DNA from: Planctomycetota bacterium
Lineage (GTDB): Bacteria; Planctomycetota; Phycisphaerae; UBA1845; PWPN01
Reading direction: 5' to 3'
Assembly (NCBI GenBank): GCA_022711465.1
Contig: JAKLEZ010000015.1
Coordinates: 62,001-126,000 of the forward strand
DNA length: 64,000 bases
Positions 53,071 through 62,581 of this stretch are shown here, one piece after another; the first letter of the stretch is position 1, and each line of letters opens with the position of its first letter. The position numbers and the translations under genes are program-made. The notes beneath the pieces were generated by a model that worked only from the letters and a program-made list of their open reading frames with translations, searched no databases and had not been told where the DNA came from.

Positions 53071-54609
53071 ATGAAGGCCTCCTGTCTCCTACAAGGGGGT
53101 ATGTTCACAATGGCCATTCTGACAAGTGCGCACGGACAGTCCGCCCCCGGGGGCGGTTCTGACCCCCGACCGGCTCGGTTCTCCGGCTCGTGGTATCCCG
53201 GGGACTCCGCCGAACTGGCCACCCTCATCGACCAGCTATTGGACCGGGCACCGGTTGCGAAGCTGGCGGGCAAGCCCCGGGCGGTGATTGCCCCGCACGC
53301 TGGATACCGGTTCAGTGCTCCGGTGGCGGCCGCCGGATACCGCTGTCTTCGCGGGCAGAGCTACAAACGGGTCATTGCTCTGGCGTTCAGCCACCGGTAT
53401 GCGCACAGCTATCGGGGGATCGACGTACCCGACAAGTGGACCGCGTACCGTACGCCGTTGGGGGATGTGCCGATAGACACTGAAGCGGTCAAGAAGCTGA
53501 AGGGAAAGTCGTTGTTCGCCTCCCACCCGGGTGTCGACGCCGACGAGCATTCCCTGGAGCTGCAGGTGCCGTTTCTGCAGCGGGCGCTGAAGGACTTCAA
53601 GCTCGTGCCGCTTCTGGTCGGCAAGATGTCGGTCGGCGAGCACGCGGCGGCCGCGGCGGCGATTCTCCCGCTGCTGGACAGTGACACGCTGTTGGTGGTC
53701 AGCAGCGACTGTACGCACTTCGGGCCGAACTACGGCTACGAGCCGTTCCGCACGGACATTCCCGCCAAGTTGAAGGAGCTGGCCGACAAGGCTTCGGCGG
53801 CGATCGAGCACTGCGATTTTGACGGCTTCACGAAGCACCTGGTCGACACCGACGATACCATTTGCGGGCGGGAGCCGATCCTGCTGTTGATGCGCGTGCT
53901 GTCCATGCAGGGAGGGGCCCTGGGCATCCGCACGGCGTTCGACACCTCGGGCCGGATGACCAACGATTACGAGAACAGCGTCACCTACCAGTCGTTCGTA
54001 TTCACTGCCCGGCCGGGGGCGCTGCCGGCCGACGCGCGGGCCGCGGCCCTGAAGCTGGCCCGCGCGACCGTGGCGGCTGTGCTCAGCAAGAAGGATCCGC
54101 CGCGTCCCGACCTAGCGACGCTGCCGGCGGCGCTTCGTGAGAAAGGGGCCTGCTTCGTCACGCTCCAGAACCGCGGCCAGCTCCGGGGCTGCATTGGGAA
54201 CATGGAAGCTCGCGGGCCGTTGGTCGAATCCGTGATCCACAACGCGATCTCCGCCGCGACCGAGGACTATCGCTTTGCCGACAATCCGGTGACGGTCAGG
54301 GAACTGGACGACCTGCACATTGAGATCAGTTACCTGACGCCGATGAAACCGGTGGGCAAAGTCGAGGAGATCATTGTCGGGCGGCACGGGGTATTGATCG
54401 AGTCGGGTTCGCGGCGGGCGGTATTCCTGCCCCAGGTGGCCTACGAGCGCGGCTGGACGCGCGATGAGTTCCTGACCCAGCTGTGCGTCAACAAGGCAGG
54501 TCTGCCGGCCGACGCCTGGAAGCGGCCGGAAGCCAAGCTGTATTCCTTTGAAGCGGAGGTCTTCGGCGAGTCCAAGCCGACGACGAAACCGGCTGACTCA
54601 AGAGACTGA
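53071..54609 (+). CDS. Memo-AMMECR1 fusion protein (AmmeMemoRadiSam proteins B and A), exported
   Basis: A 512-residue fusion. An N-terminal signal-peptide-like segment (GGMFTMAILTSAHG) precedes the Memo domain at about 36-315: VIAPHAGYRFSAPV (His76), LAFSHRYAHS (His108), DEHSLELQVPFLQ, VSSDCTHFG and TICGREPILLLM. The AMMECR1 domain follows at about 320-497 with ALREKGACFVTLQNRGQLRG, CIGNMEARGPL and VGRHGVLIES. The two are separate genes in many genomes. ATG 53071 has AGAGGTGA upstream. Next come a DUF362 gene (26 bases) and a radical SAM gene. Their joint function is unknown; modification of a protein or small molecule is assumed. Confidence 0.92.
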   Translation: MKASCLLQGGMFTMAILTSAHGQSAPGGGSDPRPARFSGSWYPGDSAELATLIDQLLDRAPVAKLAGKPRAVIAPHAGYRFSAPVAAAGYRCLRGQSYKRVIALAFSHRYAHSYRGIDVPDKWTAYRTPLGDVPIDTEAVKKLKGKSLFASHPGVDADEHSLELQVPFLQRALKDFKLVPLLVGKMSVGEHAAAAAAILPLLDSDTLLVVSSDCTHFGPNYGYEPFRTDIPAKLKELADKASAAIEHCDFDGFTKHLVDTDDTICGREPILLLMRVLSMQGGALGIRTAFDTSGRMTNDYENSVTYQSFVFTARPGALPADARAAALKLARATVAAVLSKKDPPRPDLATLPAALREKGACFVTLQNRGQLRGCIGNMEARGPLVESVIHNAISAATEDYRFADNPVTVRELDDLHIEISYLTPMKPVGKVEEIIVGRHGVLIESGSRRAVFLPQVAYERGWTRDEFLTQLCVNKAGLPADAWKRPEAKLYSFEAEVFGESKPTTKPADSRD

Positions 54610-54635
54610 GTCTGTTCATCACCCGGAGTACGTTC

Positions 54636-55634
54636 ATGCCAGAGTCTTTCAATCGCAGACAGATGCTCAGCCGGATCGGCGGCGCGGCGTGTGGCCTGGC
54701 GGTATCGGGCTCGCTGGTCCCGGGCAGCGACTCCGCCCCGGCCGGCAAGCCGCGGCCGCGCGTGGTCATCGCCCGCGACGAGGCGGTTACCGGGGGCAAA
54801 ATGGAGGGGCATCGGGAGCTGCTTCGCAGGATGCTGGACGCCTCGATGCAGAAGCTGACCGGTCAGGCCGACGCCAAAGCCGCCTGGCGAAAGCTCTTCA
54901 AGAGTGGCGATCGCGTGGGCATCAAGGTGAATACGCTGGGCCTGGCGACTCAGCCGGTCGTGGTCGACGCCGTCGTGGCCGGCCTGCGAAGCGCCGACGT
55001 GCCTGCCGAGAACATCATCATCTGGGACCGGTTTGATTCCGAGCTCACCGCGGCCGGCTACAAGCTCAACCGTTCGAAGACCGGCGTGCAGTGCTACGGC
55101 ACCGACGCCGAGAGCTACGGCAGCGGCTACCAGAAGGAAGTCGAGACCAGCGGCCGGATCGGCTCGTGCTTCTCGAAGATCGTGGCCGAGCAGGTGGATG
55201 CGCTCATCTGCGTGCCGATTCTGAAGGACCACCCGTTTGCCGGCGTAACGCTGGGGATGAAGAACTTCTTCGGGGCCATCCACAATCCCAACAAGTACCA
55301 CGAACAGCACTGCGACCCTTATGTTGCTGACGTGGTCGAGCACCGGTTCATCCGCCCCAGATGGCGACTGACGGTATGCGACGGCACCCGGGGCCAATAC
55401 AACGCCGGCCCGGTGCGGAACCCCGGTTTCGCCTGGTCGCTGGGCGGGATGATTGTGGGCACCGACTTCGTGGCGGTGGACGCGGTGGGTGCCGACCTGC
55501 TCGAGCAGCAGCGCCAGGCCAAAGGCATGAGGACCCTGGCCGAGGAGAAGCGCCCGCCGGTGCACATCAAGACGGCGGGTGCTCGCGGATTGGGTGTCGC
55601 TGACATGGCCGCGATCGAACGCGTCGAGATCTGA
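54636..55634 (+). CDS. DUF362-family protein with Tat signal
   Basis: A 332-residue protein. The N-terminus FNRRQMLSRIGGAACGLAVSG is a Tat-type signal with the RR pair at residues 7-8. The mature domain is DUF362: GDRVGIKVNTLGL, ICVPILKDHPFAGVTLGMKN and HNPNKYHEQHCDPYVADV. These proteins have no proven activity; some homologues carry ferredoxin domains or act with redox enzymes. None of the usual ferredoxin four-Cys motifs is seen here. Its place between the Memo-AMMECR1 and radical SAM genes makes it a likely fourth component. Confidence 0.88.
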   Translation: MPESFNRRQMLSRIGGAACGLAVSGSLVPGSDSAPAGKPRPRVVIARDEAVTGGKMEGHRELLRRMLDASMQKLTGQADAKAAWRKLFKSGDRVGIKVNTLGLATQPVVVDAVVAGLRSADVPAENIIIWDRFDSELTAAGYKLNRSKTGVQCYGTDAESYGSGYQKEVETSGRIGSCFSKIVAEQVDALICVPILKDHPFAGVTLGMKNFFGAIHNPNKYHEQHCDPYVADVVEHRFIRPRWRLTVCDGTRGQYNAGPVRNPGFAWSLGGMIVGTDFVAVDAVGADLLEQQRQAKGMRTLAEEKRPPVHIKTAGARGLGVADMAAIERVEI

Positions 55635-55647
55635 GGCGCGGAGCATC

Positions 55648-56976
55648 ATGGAGGGCATGGTGGAAGTGTCGAACAGCATTCGCAGGACGAGTTGCGAGGG
55701 GCCGGAGTCGCGTCGGGAAGATGCTGGTGCGACGCGAATTGCCCAGGGTGGTGTCGGCTTGCCCAGCCGGCGAAGCATGCTTTGCTCGTGCGCGGCCTGT
55801 CTGGCGGGCGGGGCGATGTGGCGGGCGATGCCGGTCATGGCCGAAGATACGTCCGCGACGGGCGAGCTGTCCGGGCCGAAGCTCAAGGGCGTGATCCGAC
55901 ACAAGGCGATGTTCTGGGAGCCGACCCACAAGGAAAGCGAGGTGAAGTGCCTGCTCTGCCCGCGGGAGTGCAAGGTTGTCGATCTTGAGCGCGGCTACTG
56001 TGGCGTGCGTGAGAACCAGGGCGGGCAGTACCAGACACTGGTCTACGGAGCACTCTGCTCGGCCAACCTCGACCCGATCGAAAAGAAGCCCCTGTTCCAT
56101 TATCTGCCCGGCTCGTCGGCGTTTTCCATCGCCACCGCCGGGTGCAACCTCGAGTGCAGATTCTGCCAGAACTGGGAGATCAGCCAGTTTCGCCCGGAGC
56201 AGGTCGAGAGCGTCGAGGTCAGGCCGGAGCGGCTCGTCGAGCTGGTCAAGGCCCGAGAATGCCCGACGATCGCGTACACCTACTCCGAGCCGACCATCTC
56301 CTACGAGTACGTGCACGACACGGCTGCCCTGGCCCGCCAAGCGGGGATCGGCAGCGTGATCATCTCCAACGGTTACATGCAGGAGAAACCGCTTCGTCAG
56401 CTGTGTCGCCATCTGACCGCGGTCAAGATCGACTTCAAGGCCTTCAGCCAGGACTTCTACGCGGAGATGTGCTCCGCCTCGCTGGAGCCGGTGCTGAACA
56501 CATTCAAGACGCTCAAGAACATCGGCATCTGGTTTGAATTGGTGGTTCTGATCATCCCGACAAAGAACGACTCGGCGGACGAGATCAGGCAGATGAGCGA
56601 TTGGATACTCAAGAACCTCGGGCCGGACGTGCCGGTGCATTTCACTCGATTCAGTCCCACCTATCGGGTCAAGAATCTGCCGCCCACGCCCGCGGCCACG
56701 CTGGACCGCTGCCGCAAGACCGCCCTCGAGACGGGGCTGCACTACGTCTACGTCGGCAATCTGCCGTCACATCCCGGCGAGAACACCTACTGCCACCAGT
56801 GCAAGGCAGAGCTGATTCGCCGGGTCGGCTATCGCATCGCCGCCAACGCAGTCAAAGAGGGCAAGTGTCCCAAGTGCGGGACGGCCATTCCCGGCGTCTG
56901 GTCCCAGACCCAGGCCCTGGCGTTCAAACCTCGCGAGACCCGCGCCGAAGGCGCCGCGACGACTCGCCCGGCATAG
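55648..56976 (+). CDS. AmmeMemoRadiSam-system radical SAM enzyme with Tat-like N-terminus
   Basis: A 442-residue protein. The radical SAM Cx3Cx2C motif is CNLECRFCQNW (Cys166, Cys170, Cys173). The family-specific N-terminal CLLCPRECKV and GYCGVREN lie around residue 105; a C-terminal rubredoxin-like pair follows (CHQCKAELIRRVGY and CPKCGTAIPGVW). Before the core is an n-region of about 40 residues and SRRSMLCSCAACLAGGAM, which reads as a Tat-like signal with RR at 41-42. ATG 55648 has GCGGAG upstream; it follows DUF362 by 13 bases. An exported radical SAM enzyme would be very unusual, so the signal may not be used. Confidence 0.93.
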   Translation: MEGMVEVSNSIRRTSCEGPESRREDAGATRIAQGGVGLPSRRSMLCSCAACLAGGAMWRAMPVMAEDTSATGELSGPKLKGVIRHKAMFWEPTHKESEVKCLLCPRECKVVDLERGYCGVRENQGGQYQTLVYGALCSANLDPIEKKPLFHYLPGSSAFSIATAGCNLECRFCQNWEISQFRPEQVESVEVRPERLVELVKARECPTIAYTYSEPTISYEYVHDTAALARQAGIGSVIISNGYMQEKPLRQLCRHLTAVKIDFKAFSQDFYAEMCSASLEPVLNTFKTLKNIGIWFELVVLIIPTKNDSADEIRQMSDWILKNLGPDVPVHFTRFSPTYRVKNLPPTPAATLDRCRKTALETGLHYVYVGNLPSHPGENTYCHQCKAELIRRVGYRIAANAVKEGKCPKCGTAIPGVWSQTQALAFKPRETRAEGAATTRPA

Positions 56977-57103
56977 CGATTGCGACCCCGACGCATCCGC
57001 CCTCGGCGGCGAACGGGCCGAAGCCGCCCGCCTGGCGCAGTCCTGCCCTCTTGCCAGACTTGTCCGGATTGACGCCGATCTCTGCCTGGTCCAAGCTGAG
57101 GGC

Positions 57104-58270
57104 ATGGATCTCCCAGGGCTGCTCCAGCTTTACCGCGACACGTTGCTGGATGACGTTATCCCCTTCTGGACGAGGCACGCCCTCGACGCCGACGGGGCGA
57201 TCAACTCGTGCATCACCGATGATGGACGGGTGGTCAGTCGAGACCGGTGGAGCTGGTCGCAGTGGCGGGCCGTGTGGGTGTTCAGCAGGCTGTACAACGG
57301 TATGGAGCATCGGCCGGAATGGCTGGACATTGCCCGGGGCATCTACCGGTTCCAAATCGCTCATGGCCCGCTGGCCAACGGTCACTGGCCGTTGCTGGTC
57401 GACGGCGAGGGGCGGATCACGCGTGGCTACGAGAGCATCTACGCCGACGGGTTCGCCATCTACGCCCTGGTCGAGCTGTGGCGGGCGACAGGGGAGCGAG
57501 CGGTGCTCGATCTGGCCATGGATACGTTTCAGGGGAGTGAGCACGCCCTGCATGGTGACGAGCCGCTGCCCGCCTGGCCTTACCCGATCCCTTCCGACCG
57601 TCTGAATCATGGCATCAGCATGCTGTTCTCGCTGGCGTATCATGAATTGGCGGAAGCCACCGGGGATTCGACCGTGCGCGGCGCCGCTCGGAGCCATCAT
57701 CGCCGGGTGATGGAAGCGTTCCTGCGGCCGGACCGCGGCCTGGTTTTCGAGTGGCTGACCGTTGACGGCAGGGAGGTCGAACCGCCGGACCGGACCGTGG
57801 TGCTGCCCGGCCATGCCATTGAATCCATGTGGTTCCAGATTCACCTCGCGCGCTCGGCCGGTGATCTGGCGACCATCGATCGGGCCGTTCGAGCCATCCG
57901 GCGGCACCTGGAGATCGGCTGGGATAGTGCGTACGGGGGCCTGTTTCTGGCGGTGGATGCCGAGGGCGGCAGGGAGCCCGCCTGGCCGTTCCATGACTCC
58001 AAGCTCTGGTGGCCGCATGTCGAGGCCTTGTATGCGACGCTCCTGGCCTACGAGTGTTGCCGGGAGGACTGGTGCCTGCAGTGGCACGAGCGGATCCGCG
58101 AGTACAGTTATGGTCACTATCCGGTGAAGGCGCACGGCGAGTGGACGCAGAAGCTGGATCGGCAGGGCCGGCCGTTCACCACCGTCGTGGCGTTGCCGGT
58201 CAAGGATCCGTTCCATCTGCCTCGAGCGTTGATCTGCTGCACGGAAGTCCTTGACCGCCTGACAACTTGA
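57104..58270 (+). CDS. AGE-family epimerase (N-acylglucosamine 2-epimerase-like)
   Basis: A 388-residue (alpha/alpha)6-barrel protein. Family signatures are WSWSQWRAVWVFSRLYNGME, LPGHAIESMWFQIHLAR and DSKLWWPHVEALYATLLAYE, which carry the His and Arg/Trp residues of the AGE active site. Members isomerise N-acylglucosamine, cellobiose, mannose or related sugars; the specificity is not readable here. ATG 57104 has GAGGG upstream but very close. A TTGACG at 57069 lies 35 bases upstream. It is cytoplasmic. It is downstream of the AmmeMemoRadiSam cassette by about 130 bases and next to carbohydrate genes. Confidence 0.87.
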   Translation: MDLPGLLQLYRDTLLDDVIPFWTRHALDADGAINSCITDDGRVVSRDRWSWSQWRAVWVFSRLYNGMEHRPEWLDIARGIYRFQIAHGPLANGHWPLLVDGEGRITRGYESIYADGFAIYALVELWRATGERAVLDLAMDTFQGSEHALHGDEPLPAWPYPIPSDRLNHGISMLFSLAYHELAEATGDSTVRGAARSHHRRVMEAFLRPDRGLVFEWLTVDGREVEPPDRTVVLPGHAIESMWFQIHLARSAGDLATIDRAVRAIRRHLEIGWDSAYGGLFLAVDAEGGREPAWPFHDSKLWWPHVEALYATLLAYECCREDWCLQWHERIREYSYGHYPVKAHGEWTQKLDRQGRPFTTVVALPVKDPFHLPRALICCTEVLDRLTT

Positions 58271-58376
58271 GGGGGCCGGGGTTATCGCGACCGTGCTTTG
58301 GAGGACGCCAGGGTCCGCGGGTTGCGGTTCTCGTAGCGTCGGGTGCTGGGCGCTTTGCCGCTCGAGCGCCTGTCGT

Positions 58377-61022
58377 TTACTGATCCCTGATCCAGACGAT
58401 CGACCGCCCGCCACGGTTGAGCCGGGCGTAATTCGGGATGGCCAGGAGTGGCGAGCCGTCGGCGAACTGGCCGCGGATCACGATCACTCCGCCGAGCAGG
58501 TCGGGCTTCCATTCCGTGGTCAGGGGCGTGTCGGGCTTGAGCACGCCGTCGACGTTCTGGTCCACGCTTTCGATGTTGTAGATCAGCGCTCCGCAACGCA
58601 GGGCCACCCGTCCGCGATCAGCGATGATGCGTTCGTCGGCCTTGATCCACTGAACCGGCAGCGGCAGTTCCAGGTGAACGGTGTCGCCGGACTGCCAGGT
58701 TCGCGTGATCACCGCGTAGCCGTCTTTCAATTCCGGGGTGATCGGCGTATTGTTTACCGCCAGCGAGATCAGACCGCCGGCTTCGGGCGTAGCGTGGTAA
58801 AGGGCGCTCACATTGCGCTGTGGCACGCGCACGCGCAGCGTGAAGCTCCTGGCCGCCGCGGGCCTGACGACGATCTCGACCCGCCCCTTCCACGGATATT
58901 CGGTGCGCTGCTCGATCTCGACGTCGGTTCCCGCCACGGTCCCGACGGGAACGGTTCCGCCGATGAACAGGTTGACGTACAGATTCTCCGCGTCCTTCAC
59001 GTACATCCATCTCGGCAGATCGAGCAGGGTACGTGGGATGTTGCCCACGCAGCACGGGCAGCCATGCCAGAGATATCGAGCCTCGCTGGAGTCGAGGGCG
59101 TTGGTGTAGGTGAAGTTCCTGCCCGGCAGATCCACGGAGCCCAGCACCGCGTTGTACAGGGTTTCCTCAATCAGGTCGGCATGGTGAGCCTCGCGGTAGG
59201 CGAGGTTCATGTTATGCTGGAAGAAGACCTGGCCGCAATTCGCGCAAGACTCGCAATATGCGTTGTTCGGCAGCGAGTAGTTCTTGCCGAATCCCTCGGA
59301 AGTCTCGCCGCTGCCGACGCCGCCGGTGACATAGTACTTGGCATTCAGGATGTTGTCGTGGAGGGACCTGACCGCACTGTGGTACTCCGGGTCGCCGGTT
59401 TCCATGGCGATGCCGGTCATCGCCGCGTAGCAGTAGACCGCCCGAACCGCGTGGCCGAGGGCTTCGTACTGGTGCACGACGGGCAGGTGGCTCTGGTCGT
59501 AGGTCTCGCCGTCGCGACGGCAATCGAGCAGGAATTTCGAGAGCTGGAGGTACTGGTCACCCTTCCCGCCGCCCTCGACCTCGTTCACCAGCCACGCCAG
59601 GCGGATGAGGGCCTGCTCGAGTTCCTGATGCCCGTCATACCACGACCTCTTCGGCGGCGGACCGATGTTGGCATCCCAGCAGTCGGCAATCCTCTTCGCC
59701 GCGTCGTAAAGACACCGGTCGCGGCCGGCGGTCAGGCGGTAGTGGGCCATTGCGGCGTCGATGAGATAGCCGGCCACATAGCCCTCGTGGTCGCCGCGTC
59801 GCGACCAGCGCGGCGGCGGCCGGTCGTTCTCGTTCGGATCGCCGAGCGTGAACCGGGTCTGGAGGTAGCCGTCCGGCTCCTGGGCGGCCAGCACCACCGG
59901 AATCCACTGGTCGAGTTTCGCGCGGATCGCCGCCTGGGCCTTGGCCAGATCCGCATCGCCCTGGGCGTCCACCATGAGTGCCAGGCACATCGATTCGATC
60001 GTGTTCAGGGTATAGGCGTTGGCCCACGGCGGACCGACGTGGGGCTGGTGCGGGCGTCCCGCGTTCTTGTTTGCCGCCTGGATGAAGTTCTCGAAGCCGC
60101 CTTCCTTGAGGCCCGGCTTGGAGAGCTGTGCGATGCAGTGTGGGATCCAGTTTTCGATCTGGTACTTCAGCCGCGGCCCCCAGAACGGGCTGTTGACCTT
60201 GTACCCCGCGTTGGGCACGGGCTGAAGATGACGGGCTGTCGCGGCTCGCTCGACGCGGACCTTCAGCGTGTCCGACGCGCTGCGGTCGCCGTTTCTTGCG
60301 GTCAGCTTCAGCAGGTAGTCGCCGGGCTCCGCAAACTGCGCGGTCGTCTCCAGCTTGTCCGCCTCTGCGAACGTTGCCGTCCCCGGACCTGTCTCCTTGC
60401 TCCAGGCGATCGAATCGATCACTCCGCGGGCCTCGCCGTTGAGATACGTCTTGGCCGGCAGCACGGTCACGCGATCGACGCCCGCCTCCACGCGCGGCGC
60501 GAACTTCGGCGACTTGCCGGAGTCGTAGACCCTCCACTCGATGATGCCGGTCGAGAACCGCTCCTTCCCGTCGAACTCCAACCGGAGCTTGGACGTCGTG
60601 ACCTCGGTGAAAGTGGTCGAGTTGTATTGTCCGCCGGCCACACCGAACCCAGCCGCTTCCTTGACCGGTACGAAACCCTTCCCGTCCCAATACAGCAGCC
60701 GGCACGCCTTGGGCAGGCGCACGCCGCGGGCATCGTCCCACCAGTACACATCGACCTTGCGGGTACTGACGGGCTCGCTCCATTCGTACTGCACCCATTG
60801 TGTGCCGGTCTGCGGCCAGTTGCCGTAGCATCCGTGGCTGTGGTCGTTCACCCCGCCCGGCTCGAAGTCGTCGTTCATCGCATCGAGCGTCTCATGCCCG
60901 GACACGAACGAAGTTGATGGTTTGGCCATCGGGGCGAGGTTGATCCCCGCCCCCGCGCAGGTCGCCGCAAACCCTGTCGCCGTCACTACGCTGAGCATCC
61001 ACTGGTCCATGTGTGTGCGCAT
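58377..61022 (-). CDS. Secreted GH127-type glycoside hydrolase with N-terminal discoidin-like and Ig-like domains
   Basis: An 881-residue protein. Signal peptide, then an F5/8-type-C-like sheet (about 30-170: WPQTGTQWVQYEWSEPV), a PKD/Ig-like stretch (about 170-265: PGDYLLKLTARNGDRSASD) and the GH127 catalytic part from about 280. The zinc-cysteine centre of beta-L-arabinofuranosidases is seen as CESCANCG (Glu and Cys) and HGCPCCVGN (Cys-Cys). All expected cysteines are present. ATG 61022 has AGGAAGG upstream and follows the Gfo/Idh stop by 11 bases. Substrate is likely an arabinose- or related furanoside in plant or algal glycans. Confidence 0.9.
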   Translation of the reverse strand: MRTHMDQWMLSVVTATGFAATCAGAGINLAPMAKPSTSFVSGHETLDAMNDDFEPGGVNDHSHGCYGNWPQTGTQWVQYEWSEPVSTRKVDVYWWDDARGVRLPKACRLLYWDGKGFVPVKEAAGFGVAGGQYNSTTFTEVTTSKLRLEFDGKERFSTGIIEWRVYDSGKSPKFAPRVEAGVDRVTVLPAKTYLNGEARGVIDSIAWSKETGPGTATFAEADKLETTAQFAEPGDYLLKLTARNGDRSASDTLKVRVERAATARHLQPVPNAGYKVNSPFWGPRLKYQIENWIPHCIAQLSKPGLKEGGFENFIQAANKNAGRPHQPHVGPPWANAYTLNTIESMCLALMVDAQGDADLAKAQAAIRAKLDQWIPVVLAAQEPDGYLQTRFTLGDPNENDRPPPRWSRRGDHEGYVAGYLIDAAMAHYRLTAGRDRCLYDAAKRIADCWDANIGPPPKRSWYDGHQELEQALIRLAWLVNEVEGGGKGDQYLQLSKFLLDCRRDGETYDQSHLPVVHQYEALGHAVRAVYCYAAMTGIAMETGDPEYHSAVRSLHDNILNAKYYVTGGVGSGETSEGFGKNYSLPNNAYCESCANCGQVFFQHNMNLAYREAHHADLIEETLYNAVLGSVDLPGRNFTYTNALDSSEARYLWHGCPCCVGNIPRTLLDLPRWMYVKDAENLYVNLFIGGTVPVGTVAGTDVEIEQRTEYPWKGRVEIVVRPAAARSFTLRVRVPQRNVSALYHATPEAGGLISLAVNNTPITPELKDGYAVITRTWQSGDTVHLELPLPVQWIKADERIIADRGRVALRCGALIYNIESVDQNVDGVLKPDTPLTTEWKPDLLGGVIVIRGQFADGSPLLAIPNYARLNRGGRSIVWIRDQ

Positions 61023-61033
61023 TCTCCACCTTC

Positions 61034-62362
61034 CTATGACTTGGAACAGTCGCCATAGTCGCGTGCCGGCCGCGATCGCAACCCGTTTGCCTCGTCATCA
61101 CCCGCGAAGGCTTCCTTCGCCGGATCGAGCGACAGCTTCCGATTCAACATCCACGCGAGCGCGGCGGCATGGCAGGCGATGTGCGAATGACGCATCACCC
61201 GCGGGTTGGCCGCCGTTTCGCCGCGCGACTTGACACCGTCGAGGAAGTTCCGCGCATGGGCCGAGACGTCGAGGCCCTGGGTCCCGGCTGCGGCCGCTTT
61301 CAGTTCGCTCTTGAGCGACACCGGATGCACCTCGGTCTCGCCGTTGTCACCGGTCTCCACCCAGCCTTCGTCGCCCACGAACCGCACCGGGCAGGTTCCC
61401 AGCCGCGTGATCCACCCCGGTCGCTCGCCGAACGGCGTTTTGAGGAAATCCAGCACCAGCTTAACCCCGTTGGCGTACCGGCAGGTGATGTTCGTGCTCG
61501 ACGGCTCGTACTCGACCGGCATGGTATCGTCGGCGTGGTTGGCCCACTGGCAGAGATCGACGGTATGGGCTCCCCAGTCCAGCAGGCGGGCTCCCGAATC
61601 GAAGTCCCAGTAGCCGCGCCAGCCGCCGCCCACGTACCTGCTGTTGTACGGCCGCCAGGGGGCCGGCCCGAGCCACAGGTTCCAGTCGCATACCTCGCGC
61701 GGGGGGGTCGGCTCGCCGGGCAGCCAGGTGGTCTCGATCTGAGGAGTATAGACCGAGGCGTATACGGTATGGATCCGGCCGAGCTTGCCGCTGTGGGCCA
61801 GTTGCACCGCCTGCTGGAAGTTCGGCACGCTGCGGCGCTGCGTTCCCGCCTGGAACACGCGCTTGGTGGCTTTCACCGTCTCGGCCAATTCCTGGCACCA
61901 AGCGATAGTCAGTCCGCACGGTTTCTCGCTGTACACATCCTTGCCGGCCTTGGCCGCCAGGATCGAGGCGAGGGCGTGCCAGCGGTCTCCGGTCGCGACG
62001 AGCACGGCGTCGATGTCCTTGCGATCGAGCATCTCGCGGAAGTCGCGGTAGACCTTGCAGTCTCTATTGCCGTAGTGCCCGTCGATCATGGCCTTGCCGG
62101 CATCGCGCCGGCTGGCCTGCACCTCGGCCAGGGCGACACATTGCAGGTCGGGCAACTTGAGCATGGCGGCCAGGTCGTACTTGCAGCGTGGGCCGAAGCC
62201 GATCACCCCCAAGGTCAGCCGCTCGCCGGCCGCGGCCGCGCCCGCTCGGCCCCACGCGGATGAGGACACGATCCAAGGCGCCGATACGGCGGCGCCACCG
62301 GCGAGAGCGACTTTCAGAAAGCCTCGCCGGCTCGAGCGGAGCCGCTTGGTCAGTCTGCCCAT
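61034..62362 (-). CDS. Gfo/Idh/MocA-family oxidoreductase, Tat-exported
   Basis: A 442-residue protein. A canonical Tat signal SSRRGFLKVALAGGAAVSAP starts near residue 10. The Rossmann motif is LTLGVIGFGPRCKYDL. The family EKP motif is DVYSEKPCGLTIAW, and GGWRGYWDFDSGARLLDWGAH supplies the C-terminal catalytic acids and His. ATG 62362 has AGGAG upstream; a longer frame from 62566 has no signal. Such exported Gfo proteins are common in planctomycetes and are thought to act on keto-sugars in glycoside breakdown. It leads an operon with the GH127 gene. Confidence 0.9.
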   Translation of the reverse strand: MGRLTKRLRSSRRGFLKVALAGGAAVSAPWIVSSSAWGRAGAAAAGERLTLGVIGFGPRCKYDLAAMLKLPDLQCVALAEVQASRRDAGKAMIDGHYGNRDCKVYRDFREMLDRKDIDAVLVATGDRWHALASILAAKAGKDVYSEKPCGLTIAWCQELAETVKATKRVFQAGTQRRSVPNFQQAVQLAHSGKLGRIHTVYASVYTPQIETTWLPGEPTPPREVCDWNLWLGPAPWRPYNSRYVGGGWRGYWDFDSGARLLDWGAHTVDLCQWANHADDTMPVEYEPSSTNITCRYANGVKLVLDFLKTPFGERPGWITRLGTCPVRFVGDEGWVETGDNGETEVHPVSLKSELKAAAAGTQGLDVSAHARNFLDGVKSRGETAANPRVMRHSHIACHAAALAWMLNRKLSLDPAKEAFAGDDEANGLRSRPARDYGDCSKS

Positions 62363-62581
62363 GGCGTTTCTCCTGATCTGCGAAATGAAGACCTCTGTCC
62401 CGGCGGTCCTCGCCCGGCCACGTTCCCCGTTCTGCGTCTTGGCATTGTACCGCATCTCTGCCCCGGCGCCGCCTGGGCTGTTCCGGGGGAATGGGTGGGC
62501 GGCGCCGATTCGACAGAGGATCGGACAGGACGCCGGGGTGTGGTCAGTGGACACGGACGGCGTCAAGCGGCCAAGGCATCA

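Noticed and set aside
58293..60917. 874-residue plus-strand open frame
   Set aside because: Antisense to the GH127 gene, which carries the cysteine-zinc residues and a signal peptide.
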